Below are positions 10,858 to 22,929 of a stretch of DNA of 64,000 nucleotides, piece by piece; the first letter of the stretch is position 1; each line of letters opens with the position of its first letter. The DNA is from Siphonodentalium dalli. Lineage: Eukaryota; Mollusca; Scaphopoda; Gadilida; Siphonodentaliidae. The notes beneath the pieces were generated by a model that searched no databases, had not been told where the DNA came from, and saw only the letters and a list, made by a program, of their open reading frames with translations. The stretch spans positions 45,641,797-45,705,796 of the forward strand of contig CP136061.1 of NCBI GenBank assembly GCA_032622095.1. The letters run 5' to 3'. The translations under genes and the position numbers were made by a program.

Positions 10858-13180
10858 GTGTATGTCTGTTGAATGTATGGCCATAGGTGAGGTGAGTATG
10901 TATACGGGGAGTTATTGTATTCATGAATGATATGAATAGTTGTACAATGTATGACTATATGGTCATGTATGGGGTGCCACGTTGAGATGTATATAAGGAG
11001 TAGATTATGGTCATGACCGTCATGTGTGAGGTGAACATGTATGCAGGGAGTTGTTGTCTGGCCATTGAAGTGGTGTATGTGTATAGCGAGATTAGCTACA
11101 TTGTCTATCTTTCTGTTGTGTATGTATATATGGAGTGACTGTGTGGTCATGGGTGGGATGTACAGGTGTACATTGGGTGGCTGTATTGTCATGGGTGTAT
11201 ATCTATACACGCGTATGCTGTATGCTAATGGATGGGGTGTATGGATAAATATGGAGTGGTTGTATGGTTATGGGCAATGTGTATATGTGTACATGGAATG
11301 ACTGCAGGGTCATTGTTGTTGAAGTGTATATGCGTACCTGGAGTACAGTTTGGTGGTCACTGGCGGGCTTGTGTATATAGATAGTGACATCATGGTCATG
11401 GGTGGGATGTACATGTTTATCTGTTGTGGCTGTATTGTCACTGCTGTGTAGCGGTATACAGTGAATAGCTGAATGCTCATGGATGTGGTGTGTAAGAACA
11501 CAGCGAGTGGCTGAATTATCATTGTTGAGCTATAGTTTTGCAAGTCTGAAGTGTACGAATGGCCGTGTGTGTGGGGTATAGGCATATCTAGAAGGACTGA
11601 TGGTAATTGATAAGGTATATATACACCTGGAGTGACTATGGTCATAGGTTAACCAATACAGACAACCAACCAATACAGGTAAATATAGGCTAACAAATAT
11701 ATGTAAGTGGGTATCTGACAAGGTGACACATTTGTCCGCGTCAACGAAAATCACACCTAGCCCTCCAGAAGGACAATAACAAGTCAGAATGGAGCACTGG
11801 CTGACGGACCATAAGGCCTTTCCGTTTGTCAGTATAAGCATAGTGAAATAAATAATGGCTTATATCCTATCCTATTCCCCACACAATGATAGTGGTACAT
11901 AAATGTATGGATGTCAAAAGAAAGGGGAGGATGTCTGTTAGGCATACTACAGAATATTCGAGGCTACATATATGATTACCAAGGTCCCTTATTTCTCGCA
12001 GACAAATTGATCCCGGTTCTAATGACATGAATGTTGAGTTGGAAGCTGGGGCCTGGAGTAGTTTAATGGAATTTTGAAATAGTTTTGGAACGTACCCCAC
12101 AAAAACAAGATTTTATTTTATGCCAAACGTAGAGTTTAGACATTTTTGGAAATTACTCCCAATGAGTTTAAAAGATGCCAAAATGTTTGGATAAGATCAA
12201 CGTCAGTTGCAGATCGCTGACTATGTGCCATACTAAGCAATTGCCTCTCTACGTTTCGACTCATTACCTGAAAGACGCGAGCCCTTGTATATCTTGCATG
12301 GCTATATTGCCATGATGTGGCCAATATGTATATATGGAGTGCCAGTGTGACAAAATTAATGGTGGGTGAATTTGTATAAAGGGAGTGACTGTATTATCAC
12401 GAGTGTGGTTTATGAGTATACAGCGAGAGGCTGAATTGTCATGGTGAGGTCTATATGCACATTTGGAGTGTATGAATGGCCGTGTGTGCGGTGCGGGCAT
12501 TTGTATATCTAGAAGGACTGTAACGCCATTGGTGAGGTTTATATGTATACTATATATACATGTAATGACTCTATGGTTTTGGGTTGGGTGTATATGTATA
12601 TTTTGAGTGGATATATGAACATTGGGTGTCGCAAATATATATGCAGGGGGTGACTTTATGACCCCTGGTGAGGCAAATATGTATACAAGAAGTAATGTAC
12701 AAAATGTATGCTCATGAATGTGGCGATAATATATATCGAGAGAGACTATATTGTCATCGTTTGGGTGTATATCTTGAGTGCCTATATGGCCAAGCATGTG
12801 GCAAATATAAACATGTACACGGAGTGACTGTATTACCAATGGTGAGGCGAATATGTATACAGGATGTTACTGTATGTTCATGAATGTAGTGAATATGTAT
12901 ACATGTCGTGACTATATGGTCATGGGTGGGGTGTAGGAGTATACCTGGTGTGCCTGCATGTTTACTCATGGCTATATGGCCATGTGTTGGGTGTATGGGC
13001 ATATTCATGTGTGGCTGTGTAGTAGTAGGTGAGGTGTATAAAGCGAGTGACATATGTTCATTTATGTGGTGTTCATGTATATATGGAGTGACTGCATGGT
13101 CATGTGTAAGTTGCACTGGTGTACCTTTGGGTGACTATCGATTTCCTATCGCTATTACTCAAGGATATGTTAACCGATAG
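10858..13180. repeat. Degenerate ~41-bp minisatellite (core of element 1)
   Basis: Variants of 'gtgactgtatggtcatgggtggggtgtatatgtataca(t)gga' follow one another with a spacing near 41-42 bp (for example GTCAT at 11146 and 11188). Divergence between units is high. The minus strand reads as long His/Thr/Ile-rich open frames (for example 11645-11310 and 12839-12264). These follow the DNA period and I regard them as by-products of the repeat. The minisatellite is interrupted by 11650-12290. Confidence 0.8.
11650..12290. other. Non-repetitive insert in the minisatellite
   Basis: About 640 bp unlike the flanking minisatellite. No domain, terminal repeat or splice pattern was recognised. It may be an insertion or the remains of the original core of the element. 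Confidence 0.4.
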
Positions 13181-13249
13181 AGAGATCATATCAGAGTGTC
13201 TCTTAATGTCGTTTGGTATGCAATACGAATGAAACGGTTTTCATGAAAA

Positions 13250-14576
13250 TAGTATATAAGTTAATAAATTTTGATACTAATGGGCCAGAATAGCCACACA
13301 GTATGATCCCTCTCAGTTCCGTTTCAACGTTCTGCCCATTTTCGTTCAAAGACAGACAGAATCCCAAAAGAAGTTTTCGGCAAACATTCATACTGCATCC
13401 CTTAAACTGATTTGTCATGCCTCATAATGTACTGGGACAACCAGAATATGACATTTAGTTATCAGTTGATTAAGTAGCAAGCATCTTTAATAACCAAGTG
13501 AGTCACAATTTGCAACCTTTTCGGAACAGCTTGTAATAATGTTCGGAATAAATATGACAAATCAACTTTTTACCATATTTGGTTGCCATTTTACAAGCCA
13601 TCTTGAGTGATTTTGTCTAAAACACCTCAGTGTCACACATTTAAGACAGATCAAAAATAAAAATCACATTTGATACCAAAGATAGTTCCAGTTTACTTGA
13701 AAAAATGGTGCAAACCTGAACAGTTATTATTTTCCCGATTTTGATGCCAAGTTTGTGATAACAAAAAATCCCATAATTCTGTAATTTCAGTGGTTAAAAT
13801 AGTAAAAATGAATAAAGGTGCATCATAAATGTTAGTATTCAATATATATAAGACAGAATAGTCAATTTTATTCATCAACCACAACTTATATGCAGTTGCA
13901 CGGCACGCTGGTGCAATATTTACCATTTTTCATATTGTGGCCGCCATTTTGGCAGCCATTGTGAGCCAAAGTGACAATTTTGATACCATTGAGTCGGAAT
14001 ATTCATAAGAAATAGAATGCATAACTTACATTACACAGTCCTGTTCATATTTGATGAAATATGACTAGAATCCCAAATTGTGATTGTTTTGTGAAATGTT
14101 ATACCGCGTTCTGTAAACTCGATTTTTTGAATGATCGGAAGGGTTGGGGACCCAACTTATGGTTTAATTTATTTCCCCAATGGTCTGTTAACATGGAAAA
14201 TACAAAATAAAGTCACAATTCTCAACCAGTTCCAAACTGCAGAAACTTATCTTAAAGATATCAGTAAAAAAAAACGTAACATTTTCCACTTCCGGTCGCC
14301 ATTTTGGCTGCCATCTTGGGCGGTGAGTTCCAATTTTGGCATACGAAGGTAGCGTTATGTCTTCGCTTCACAAAAATGTATACTTATGTATACATATGAC
14401 ACGATATTATCACTATAATTGCATCAAATTGCAACAAACTGACTTAACGGTAAATGGCAGCCATGTTGGACGCCATCTTGAATTACAAACAATGCTCAAA
14501 GCGGATTTTAGCGGATTTTGGATATGTTATAGACGAGATCTTCCTCTTCAAAATGATATATAAACCAATTTAGTCC
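13250..14576 (-). repeat. Right arm of fold-back element 1
   Basis: This is the reverse complement of the left arm, with paired GCCATTTTGGCNGCCAT-type motifs at about 13940, 14298 and 14457. It ends in AATTTAGTCC at 14576, the complement of the start of the left arm. Confidence 0.75.
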
Positions 14577-14880
14577 GACTATTTGTGCAGAAACTTTAAC
14601 ACAGAACAGACATCGGTATCTCAACAAAATCAACATGTTCACAGTTTATTACATCGAATAAGTGCAAAATACTATGGTTGGAGCTTCCTTTCTCAAATGG
14701 TATATAATATGGCATATATTTTATATAATGCTATCTGGGGGTTCGAAAATTAAGTGGGCCTTTATGATCAAGGATCATGTATATATCAAACTAAATACTA
14801 ATATATGTGTGAAACCATGCACTCACATACGTGTCATTTATTCTTGAAATCCAACAAATAAATTCCTTGTGGATTTTATA
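14577..14880. other. Unassigned AT-rich spacer
   Basis: The spacer lies between fold-back element 1 and the Helitron-like array. No gene or repeat was recognised. It ends in the A (14880) against which the first Helitron-like element starts. Confidence 0.45.
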
Positions 14881-15532
14881 TCTCATATATATTTTGAAGA
14901 CCTCTGTCTGTCTGTTTGTCTGTTTGTCTGTTTGTCTGTTTGTTTGTCATTTATACAAATCTACGATTCTCGACCGATCGGGACGAAACTTGGTACGTGT
15001 GTGTAGTTTGACCAGGCGGTGGACGTTGTCGTATTGGCGAGCCCGTGCGGCGCCCGCTTCGCGCATGCGCAGACGAGATCTCGGAAACGGGTGGAGCTAT
15101 CAGTTGAAATTTGCTATGTGAATGTATCTTGCCCCGGATACGAATTTTATCGGGTCGCCGAGCCCGTGCGACGCCAGCTTCGCGCATGCGCAGACGAGAT
15201 CTCGGAAACGGGTGGAGCTATCGACTTGAAATTTGCTATGTGAATGTATCTTGCACCGGATACGAATTTTATCGGGTCGCCGAGCCCGTGAGATGCCAGC
15301 TTCGCACATGCGCAGACGAGATCTCGGAAACGGGTAGAGCTATCGCATTGAAATTTGGTATGTGAATGTATCTTGCCCCGGATACGAATTTTATCGGGTC
15401 GCCGAGCCCGTGCGACGCCAGCTTCGCGCATGCGCAGACCAGATCTAGGAAACGGGTAGAGCTATCGACTTGAAATTTGGTTTTTGAATAGCCCGGATGA
15501 ATAGCCCGGACAACGTCGGGCTCATCGGCTAG
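14881..15532 (+). mobile_element. Helitron-like element 1 of tandem array
   Basis: It starts TCTCATATATATTTTGAAGA directly after an A, then (TCTG/TTTG)n and 'cgaccgatcgggacgaaacttggtac'. Four tandem ~122-bp GC-rich units follow ('gagatctcggaaacgggtggagctatcgacttgaaattt' at 15075, 15196, 15318, 15440). The 3' end has a six-pair hairpin AGCCCG-GACAACGT-CGGGCT, then 'catcgg' and CTAG (15529-15532). These are the diagnostic Helitron ends (5' TC, 3' hairpin plus CTRR). No Rep/helicase gene is present. Confidence 0.85.
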
Positions 15533-16038
15533 TCTCATATATATTTTGAAGACCTCTGTTTGTTTGTCTGTATGTATGTCTGTCTGTCATTAATACAAAT
15601 CTACGATTCTCGACCGATCGGGAAGAAACTTGGTACGTGTGTGTAGTTTGACCAGACGGTGGACGTTGTCGTATTGGCGAGCCCGTGCGGCGCCCACTTC
15701 GCGCATGCGCAGACGAGATTTCGGAAACGGGTATAGCTATCGACTTGAAATTTGCTATGTGAATGTATCTTGTCCTGGATACGAATTTTATCGGGTCGCC
15801 AAGCCCGTGCGACGCCAGCTTCGTGCATGTGCAGACAACATCTCGGAAACGGGTGGAGCTATCGACTTGAAATTTGGTATGTGAATGTATCTTGCCCCGG
15901 ATACGAATTTTATCGGGTCGCCGAGCCCGTGCGACGCCAGCTTCGCGTATGCGTAGACCAGATCTCGGAAACGGGTAGAGCTATCGACTTGAAATTTGGT
16001 TTTTGAATATCCCGGACAACGTCGGGCTCATCGGCTAG
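15533..16038 (+). mobile_element. Helitron-like element 2 of tandem array
   Basis: It starts TCTCATATATATTTTGAAGA immediately after the CTAG of element 1, with no spacer. It has three ~122-bp units and the same GCCCG...CGGGC hairpin and CTAG end (16035-16038). The microsatellite near the start differs from element 1 in composition and length. Confidence 0.85.
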
Positions 16039-16412
16039 TCTCATATATTTTGAAGACCTCTGTCTGTATGTATGTCTGTATGTCATTGATACAAATCTAC
16101 GATTCTCGACCGATCGGGACGAAACTTGGTACGTGTGTGTAATTTGACCAGGCGGTCGTCGTTGTCGTATTGGCGAGCCCGTTAGACGCCCGTGCAGCGA
16201 ATGCGCAGACGAGATCTCGGAAACGGGTGGAGCTATCGACTTGAAATTTGGTATGTGAATGTATCTTGCCCCGGATACGAATTTTATCAGGTCGCCGAGC
16301 CCGTGCGACGCCAGCTTCGCGCATGCGCAGACCAGATCTCGGAAACGGGTGGAGCTATCGACTTGAAATTTGTTTTTTTAATAGCCCGGACAACGTCGGG
16401 CTCATCGGCTAG
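16039..16412 (+). mobile_element. Helitron-like element 3 of tandem array
   Basis: It starts TCTCATATATTTTGAAGACC directly after element 2. It has only two ~122-bp units and ends with the AGCCCG/CGGGCT hairpin and CTAG (16409-16412). It is the shortest member of the array. Confidence 0.85.
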
Positions 16413-17145
16413 TCTATATATATATTTTGAGACTTCCTTATATATATGTGTGTATATGTGTGTGTGGGTACTTCATAGAATCGAAAACGGCTGCGCGGAT
16501 CGAGCTCAAATTTCGTATATAAGGGTAAAAACCCACGGGATCGTCCACGTCGCATTTTGGACAAGCTCAGAGCACCGCTTCTCCCTTCCCAGTCACAAAA
16601 AATGTCACCGTGGGGGTTAATACACCAACGCTCCTTATATCTTCCATATTGGGAGATGTAACAGGTTAACGCTCTTTATAGTCATCGACGTATTGATCTA
16701 AGAGGCGTAACTCTACATATTTTATTAGTTTTCGCAATGTGATTCTTACGTCTGGGTCTCGGCGTGTGCGTCATTATACAGACATGAGCGTGGTGTGTGA
16801 TTCTTACGTATTCAGGGCTTCCTAGGAACGCGGATATGGTCAGTTTTTCCGCCCTAGGTGATTTTCACCTCGAAACGGGTACTCACAAATTATATATATA
16901 TGTGTGCATGTGTCCTTTATAGACTCGAACCGATTGCGCTCACGCTTGCTACCTACGGGAAGTGTCATGGACGGGTTAAATTGTGACCCCGACCTGACCT
17001 TGACCTTGAAAATGATCAATTCAAGGTCAAATCGGGTAAAATATTGAAAAACCAAAAATTAATTAAAAAATATACCAAAAAAATTAAATTCAAAAACAAA
17101 TTAATTCAAAAAAATAAAAATTGTCATGTTTCTGACGAACGATAG
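16413..17145 (+). mobile_element. Helitron-like element 4, degenerate 3' end
   Basis: It starts TCTATATATATATTTTGAGA directly after element 3. The body changes to the family with 'ctttatagactcgaaccgattgcgctcac' and the TGACCTTGACCTTG block. The end reads 'ttctgacgaacgatag' with the hairpin missing, where related copies have 'ttctgacgattgCCGCCAGTGGCGG...CTAG'. The boundary is set by the next 5' end. Confidence 0.7.
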
Positions 17146-18291
17146 TCTACTATACATTTTGAGACTTCCGTATATATGTATATATATATATATGTATATG
17201 TGTGTGTGGGTACTTCATAGAATCGAAAACGGCTGCGCGGATCGAGCTCAAATTTCGTAAATAAGTGTAAAAACACACGGGGATCGTCGACGTCGCATTT
17301 TGGTCGACCTCTGAGCACTCCTTAACCCTTAAAGTGCGACCTTCGTTTCGATACGATGGGTTTCGCTATCGATTCGCTCGCGATCCAAGAGGCGTAACTC
17401 TACCATTTTTATATCTGTATATGTATATTTTTATATCCATATTCACTTCAAACTGCTAAACCCGTTGAGCCAAAACTTGCTAATACCTTCCAAAACATAG
17501 AATTTACATTTTCTGATATATACATGTCTTGGTACGGCTGAAAATCTTAGTCTATTTTCGATACATTCATATAAGCAAGCTATAAACATACACCCCTCAA
17601 ATCGTGCTAACTCACGCAGCTTATATGGCTGCTGAAATTCAGTAAATACCAGGCAGTGCGATACGTCCCCCAATCTGACGGGACTTCCACTGCCTTCTCC
17701 TTTGACCATTTCGTAAAGGTGGGTGGGTCACTCACAAGCCGTGAATGCCAACAACAACAACGACATTGTTGGCGAGAAAATAAAATTAGTTCAAATTACT
17801 AAATCCACACAATGCTAATTTTCTCTTTACGGCAATGTGAGAATCTTCGGGCGAGAATTTTCGGGTCGCCACCAAGCCGTGAATGCCAACAACAACGACA
17901 TCGTTGGCATACCTCTTTTAGGGACGGGTATCATAATTCCTCTTGATTAAAAAGACAGAATTAACTCATTAAAAAATGCGTGTTGCCCCAAGCCGTGAAT
18001 GCCAACAACAACGACATCGTTGGCATACCTCTTTTAGGGACTGGTATCATAATTCCTCTTGATTAAAAAGACAGAATTAACTCATTAAAAATGCGGTTGT
18101 GTGATTCTTATGTCTGTCGTTCCTAGGAACGGGGGAACTTTTCATCGAGTCAGTTTGTACCTTAAATCATACCTCTTTTACGGACGGGTACCATAATTTC
18201 TCTTGATTAAAAAGGCACAATTAACTCATTGAAAAGCCATCAAAATGTCATGTTTCGGACCAACGCCGCCAGTGGCGGGCTAACCTGCTAG
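17146..18291 (+). mobile_element. Helitron-like element 5 of tandem array
   Basis: It starts TCTACTATACATTTTGAGAC and ends with the CCGCC-AGT-GGCGG hairpin, 'gctaacctg' and CTAG (18288-18291). It contains repeated blocks 'agccgtgaatgccaacaacaacgacatcgttggc' near 17737, 17875 and 17991. The last two are about 116 bp apart, and each forms a small GCCAAC...GTTGGC hairpin. A minus-strand open frame at 17709-17443 has no recognisable domain. Confidence 0.8.
17870..18110. repeat. Two ~116-bp direct repeats inside element 5
   Basis: The block 'agccgtgaatgccaacaacaacgacatcgttggcatacctcttttaggga ... gattaaaaagacagaattaactcatt' occurs twice almost unchanged (starts 17875 and 17991). Older copies lie at 17737 and, in part, 18167. 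Confidence 0.8.
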
Positions 18292-18984
18292 TCTACTATA
18301 TATTTTGAGAACTACGTATATAAATATATGTGTATATATGTCCTTTATAGACTCGAAAACGGCTGGACCGATTCGTATCAAACTTCCCATCTAAGGGTAA
18401 AAACCCACGGGAATGGTCGTCGCGGCGTTTTGGAGAAGCTCCCAGCACCCATTCTCCAAACCCAGTCACAAAAACGGAACTGTGGGGTTAATCCCGTTGA
18501 TAGTTAAAGAGCGTTCGTATCAGCAGTGTCGTTGATAAAGAGCGTCTATGTACACGACGAGTATAAATACGGCTCCATTGACCGTCTCGAGACGATACTT
18601 CGTACTTAATTTCGTACTTAGGGGTTCCAAGGAACGGGGGAGATTTTTATCGGGTCAGTTTTTCCTGTCGATGTGACCTTGACCTTCAAACGGGTACAAA
18701 TGATCTATATGTGCGTGTCCTTTATAGACTCGAACCGATTGAGCTCAAACTTGCTACCTATGGGTACTTTTGTGCGGGAAGTGTCATGATGGATAGGTCA
18801 AATTGTGACCGAGACCTGACCTTGACCTTGAAAATGATCAATTCAAGGTCAAATCGTATAAAACTGGCGGATTTCGACGATATTTTACACCTAGGTGCAG
18901 CACACGTGTCTCGGAAGCTGTTGCAATGGCTTTTTCGAACAAAGCCATGAGACGAACAACGCCAGTGGCGGGCTAACCTGCTAG
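18292..18984 (+). mobile_element. Helitron-like element 6 of tandem array
   Basis: It starts TCTACTATATATTTTGAGAA directly after the CTAG of element 5 and ends with the CGCCAGTGGCG hairpin and CTAG (18981-18984) followed by T. The block 'gacctgaccttgaccttgaaaatgatcaattcaaggtcaaa' lies at 18813-18853. An 80-codon open frame at 18711-18950 follows the repeat and is not taken as a gene. Confidence 0.85.
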
Positions 18985-19124
18985 TATCTTATATAATACA
19001 AGGTGATTAAGAATGTCCAATTTGATCAAAATAGACTGATTAGTGGATCATTGAAATGTAATTTGATGATTGACCCTTCCATGACTGGAACTTCCAGATT
19101 TGTTTGCAATTCATTATCTTATAT

Positions 19125-20170
19125 TAGTATGGTCGTGGTACGCTAAAAAGGGGGTTGACCCAGAAGAAATTGGTAAAGAAGCGATCTTGGTGTCATTCAA
19201 CGCGGGAGAATCTCTGCTACAACATATCCAAAATCCGCTAAAATCCGCTTTGGGGAAAATCCAGGATCCAAGATGGCGTCCAACATGGCTGCCCTTAGTC
19301 AAAAGAGACTCTGACTGAGAATAATTCGATTATAGTGAGAACAAATGTTGCCGTATGTATACAAATGTAAACAATATTGCAATGGTAAAGTATTATGCCA
19401 TCTGTCTATAGAAAAAATGGAACCCCTCGCCCCAGATGGCCGCCAAAAGGCGGTCTAAACTCGAAATTTGAAGTGTTTGCCTAATATCTTAAAGATCAGT
19501 TCCTGTTGTTTGATAATGGTTCAGACTGGCGACTTTGATTAGTCTTATTCATGTTAATTCAGCATTGAAGCAAATGAAAGATACCATAATGGGGTCCCAG
19601 ACTCATCTACACCCTCAAAAATTCAATTTTACAGAACGCGGTATAAAATTCCACAAAAATCACCTTTGGGATTCCAGTCATATCAACAAGAAATGGACAT
19701 AACTGTACAATGTAAGTTGGGCATACCATTATCTATGAATACTTCAATTCAATGAAACCCAAATTGACGCTTCGTCTCAAAATGGCTGCCAACATGGCGG
19801 TCAAAATATGGAAAATTGCGGATATTTACAATGGTCGTCGGAAGGTTAGACCCAGAAGGAATTGGTAAAGAAGCGGTTTTGGTGTCATTCGACGCGGGAT
19901 AATCTCGTGTAGAACATATCCAAAATCCGCTAAAATCCGCTTTGGGGAAAATTTAGAATTCAAGATGGCGTCCAACATGGTCGCCAATAATAATGAAAAT
20001 AGCAAATAGGTCATTATTCACGAAAACCCACTCGACAAAACGACAATTCGGCACCAATACACATCAATGATTTAAATCAATATGTTTTTTGTGGGTATGA
20101 GTAGCCTATCGCGATTCAAAATTCAAAGATGGCTACCAAAATGGCCACCGAAAATTGTAGAAATTTAAGT
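19125..20170 (+). repeat. Left arm of fold-back element 2
   Basis: It holds AAGATGGCGTCCAACATGG at about 19269 and again near 19963, AAAATGGCTGCCAACATGG near 19782, and 'aaagatggctaccaaaatgg' near 20128. The terminal segment is repeated in direct orientation, so this arm is longer than needed to pair with the right one. Confidence 0.75.
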
Positions 20171-22929
20171 TCTGCTCAGAGGAAAGCCGAAACGACACTT
20201 CGGTTGTGAGCTAACGATGATAGACTCATTAAACATGTTGCCAATAATCTACTACCACAATCATTTCAGCGCGTAATGTTCCAACGAAGCAGTATCTACT
20301 GCAGGATCCAACACCATGTCCACTTATTACGAGGGACTATCTGGAAATTAATTAGAAAGAAATTAATTTACGCACGAATCTGGATTATTTGAAAACACAG
20401 TGTCAATATTTCTACTTATAATGACTATTCGGAACAGCAAATATATGGCCATCGGTGGTCTAGTCCGGAAGCGTCAGGCTATAATGGTTTCGCAGTGATG
20501 GCGAAGCGGGAAAGTGGAATGGACAGGAAGGAAGAGCGAATAATCTGGGGTTTACTTAATGGGTGGGCAAGTTGGTTATCGGAGATAGGTAGTTTCAAAG
20601 TAAAATTATTTTCTTCAATATCAAGAGGAAAATGAAAATTCCGCACGTACATTGTATACCCTTCACACTCCATGGGACAATTCAGTGTCATACGACGGTG
20701 GTTATATACATGTGTATAGAAACATTCTAGTAAATATATAGACGCATCGATATCTACTATGAAATTCACTCAATGTGTAGTAGATATCGGTGCGTCTATA
20801 TATTTACTAGAATGTTTAGGTTGATGAACTGGTATTTCAAGGTTGTCATTGGATAGAAATGCCACATGAACATGTAGATCAACAACATGTTTGTCAAAGA
20901 AATGTGAACAATGAACATGTTCTTTTTCGGATGCTAGACAATCAAACTGCCACATAAGGCTTTCATTCATGCTGATCAGAGCACGAAATATGTGCAAATT
21001 AATGACATGAAAACTATCTCATGCAGGCGACGTACCCTAGACCTTCATCCAACGTCATTTCTTACTAACTTTTACTGTTTGTACAGACGGTTTCGAGTTT
21101 TGAATATCACGCTTGTCCAAGAAGACCTCCACATACTTACCGAGTCGATGTGTAAACAATGTATGGGGATAGTTTCCTCTTACATATATGTATTTGGCAC
21201 ACGTATTTTCTAGGATATAAGACATCACCATTTACCGGAGAGTTGATATCTGGCAAGAGGTTAGAGTAAAACCACGTTTCGTACATGTCGATATGGGGAA
21301 TCCATGGGCTACATTTAGTTCCAGCTAGTTCCAAAAATGTGCGTTCACAATCCGTTTAGCGGAAATTTATAGTCATTATGTTTTACTTTCTATGGAAACC
21401 GTCCAACTAAATAGTTTTTTTCAGTGTATCTCAACCTCGCTATAAATCGGACACGTTCCTGTTTTTGGTAACCTTCTTAAGAGGTTGGAGAATATGATGT
21501 TTCATACATAGTCCAGATTAAAACAATACTGTATTCAATATGAGATAAATATGCACGTAAAATCTTTTTTCGTAAAGGAATCAAAGAGCAAATATCATAT
21601 TTATGACTTCTATTGTTGTCGGAGGGCCATCTCGGATCATAAAGTTTTCCCAAAGCTGATTTTATCAGATATCCGATAGGGTATTCTGAAGTCAAAATCG
21701 CTCTCTGCTTACTTATTCTGGATCAACCTCTTTTGCGACTATTGAGACCGTGTACCGTAAGTGAAACGAAATGAGCCCGAATAGTTAATATTTCGTCGTA
21801 TCAGTGCTATAATGTCGTAACCCACATTTTCAACTTTCCGAGAAAATGAAGGTTGAAGTTTTCAGACAACATTTCTCCTAATGTTGACAAAGCATGACGT
21901 ATTGTTGTATTTATCCCAATGAAAACTGACATTAGCTGTCCATTGAACCACATATTGTTTTCTGTTTACTCCCTCGTTTTCTTTTAAAAAGCAAGATACG
22001 ACGTTTTGCGTACGCCAACGACGATTGGTTTCCGTTTTATAATGAAGTTGTGCTAATAAATGCAGATTAAGCTAAATATGGTGGCAATCGCATGTGTCTA
22101 TGAACTAAAAAGTGCGTATTCTACATTACGAAAATTCACCCATGTGCATCATCATACAGAAATTTGTGGAATAATCACCAAATGATCACGTGACTAACAT
22201 GGAGATACGACCATATAGCGCACATTTTAGAATTTACAAATAAGTCACGTGGACAACCTGAATCATCCGATTGGCTGGTATTAGACATACGACCTTATAG
22301 TACGAATAATTGTAAAGATCGCTGGAAATACGACATTTGTGTCACTGGTTTGTGAGAATATTTGCCATCCAATGGAAAAACAGTTTGGCCCATCGGATTG
22401 GATTTTTCTCACGATTCGAATGATATCAAATATTCACTTCCCACCAAAATGGAGTTACAACATTATAGCACTGATGCGACGAGATGTTTCCAACCCGCGG
22501 GAGCCACCAAAAGATTGAAAATAAATAGTTTTGATGTATATGAGCCACATAGATTAGCCAACTGTCAACTGCATCCACCACTCACAACTTCCATTATATG
22601 ACAAGCTGGGCAGAGTCTATCATTTTCGTCTTGGAAGCCATATTAGATAAAATTTATTGTTTCTTTTGGTCTTTTTGAGATGGAATGTTCACAAATAAAA
22701 GAAACGCTCAACTATTTTGTAGACATGATCTGCTCATCCCTAAATATCAAATGTGACCAGAGCTCCAAAGCCGATTTTGGTTAAATTTCATACAGCATTC
22801 GTTAGAACTTATTAGTGAAGGACCGGGGTAAACTATGACCTAAACGATTAGACATGTCATTGCTGGAATGATCAGTTGACACGACCATTGAAAGAGTATA
22901 CCCATTGTTTCCCAGTTCAGAGAGCAACA
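20171..22929. other. Core of fold-back element 2, unassigned
   Basis: About 2.8 kb of unique sequence. On the minus strand, open frames at 20997-20770 and 21334-21137 have plausible neighbouring splice-like signals (an ag before 'catgaatgaaag', a gtaaat after 'caactctccg'). They match no family I recognise and one ends in the 20721-20816 palindrome. I do not call a gene. No transposase motif was seen. Confidence 0.4.
20721..20816. repeat. Hairpin with 39-bp arms
   Basis: Arms 20721-20759 and 20778-20816 (AACATTCTAGTAAATATATA...) match at 38 of 39 positions around an 18-base loop. Such near-perfect pairing suggests recent origin as a small foldback element or a templated inversion during repair. 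Confidence 0.9.

Larger units (their letters stand above)
9588..14576. mobile_element. Fold-back element 1 (inverted arms ~1.3 kb)
   Basis: The ends are inverted copies starting GGACTAAATTRGTTTRTATA. The left arm (9588 to about 10857) and right arm (about 13250 to 14576) match throughout with moderate divergence. Examples are 'aacatatccaaaatccgctaaaatccgc', 'gggattctagtcatatttcatcaa' and the innermost 'tgatccctctcagtt' phrases. The core holds a degenerate ~41-bp minisatellite and about 640 bp of unrelated sequence. No transposase was seen. The same arm family builds the element at 19125-23768. Confidence 0.8.

Noticed and set aside
10848-13116. Long minus-strand open frames rich in His, Thr and Ile
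   Set aside because: They follow the 41-bp minisatellite on which they lie, have no domain, and several overlap in different frames.
14831-16620. Many overlapping Arg-rich frames on both strands
   Set aside because: They repeat with the ~122-bp unit of the Helitron-like elements and are open in several frames together.
20479-21334. Minus-strand frames that might be exons of one gene
   Set aside because: There are splice-like signals, but no recognisable domain, no consistent phase, and one frame is formed partly by the 39-bp hairpin.
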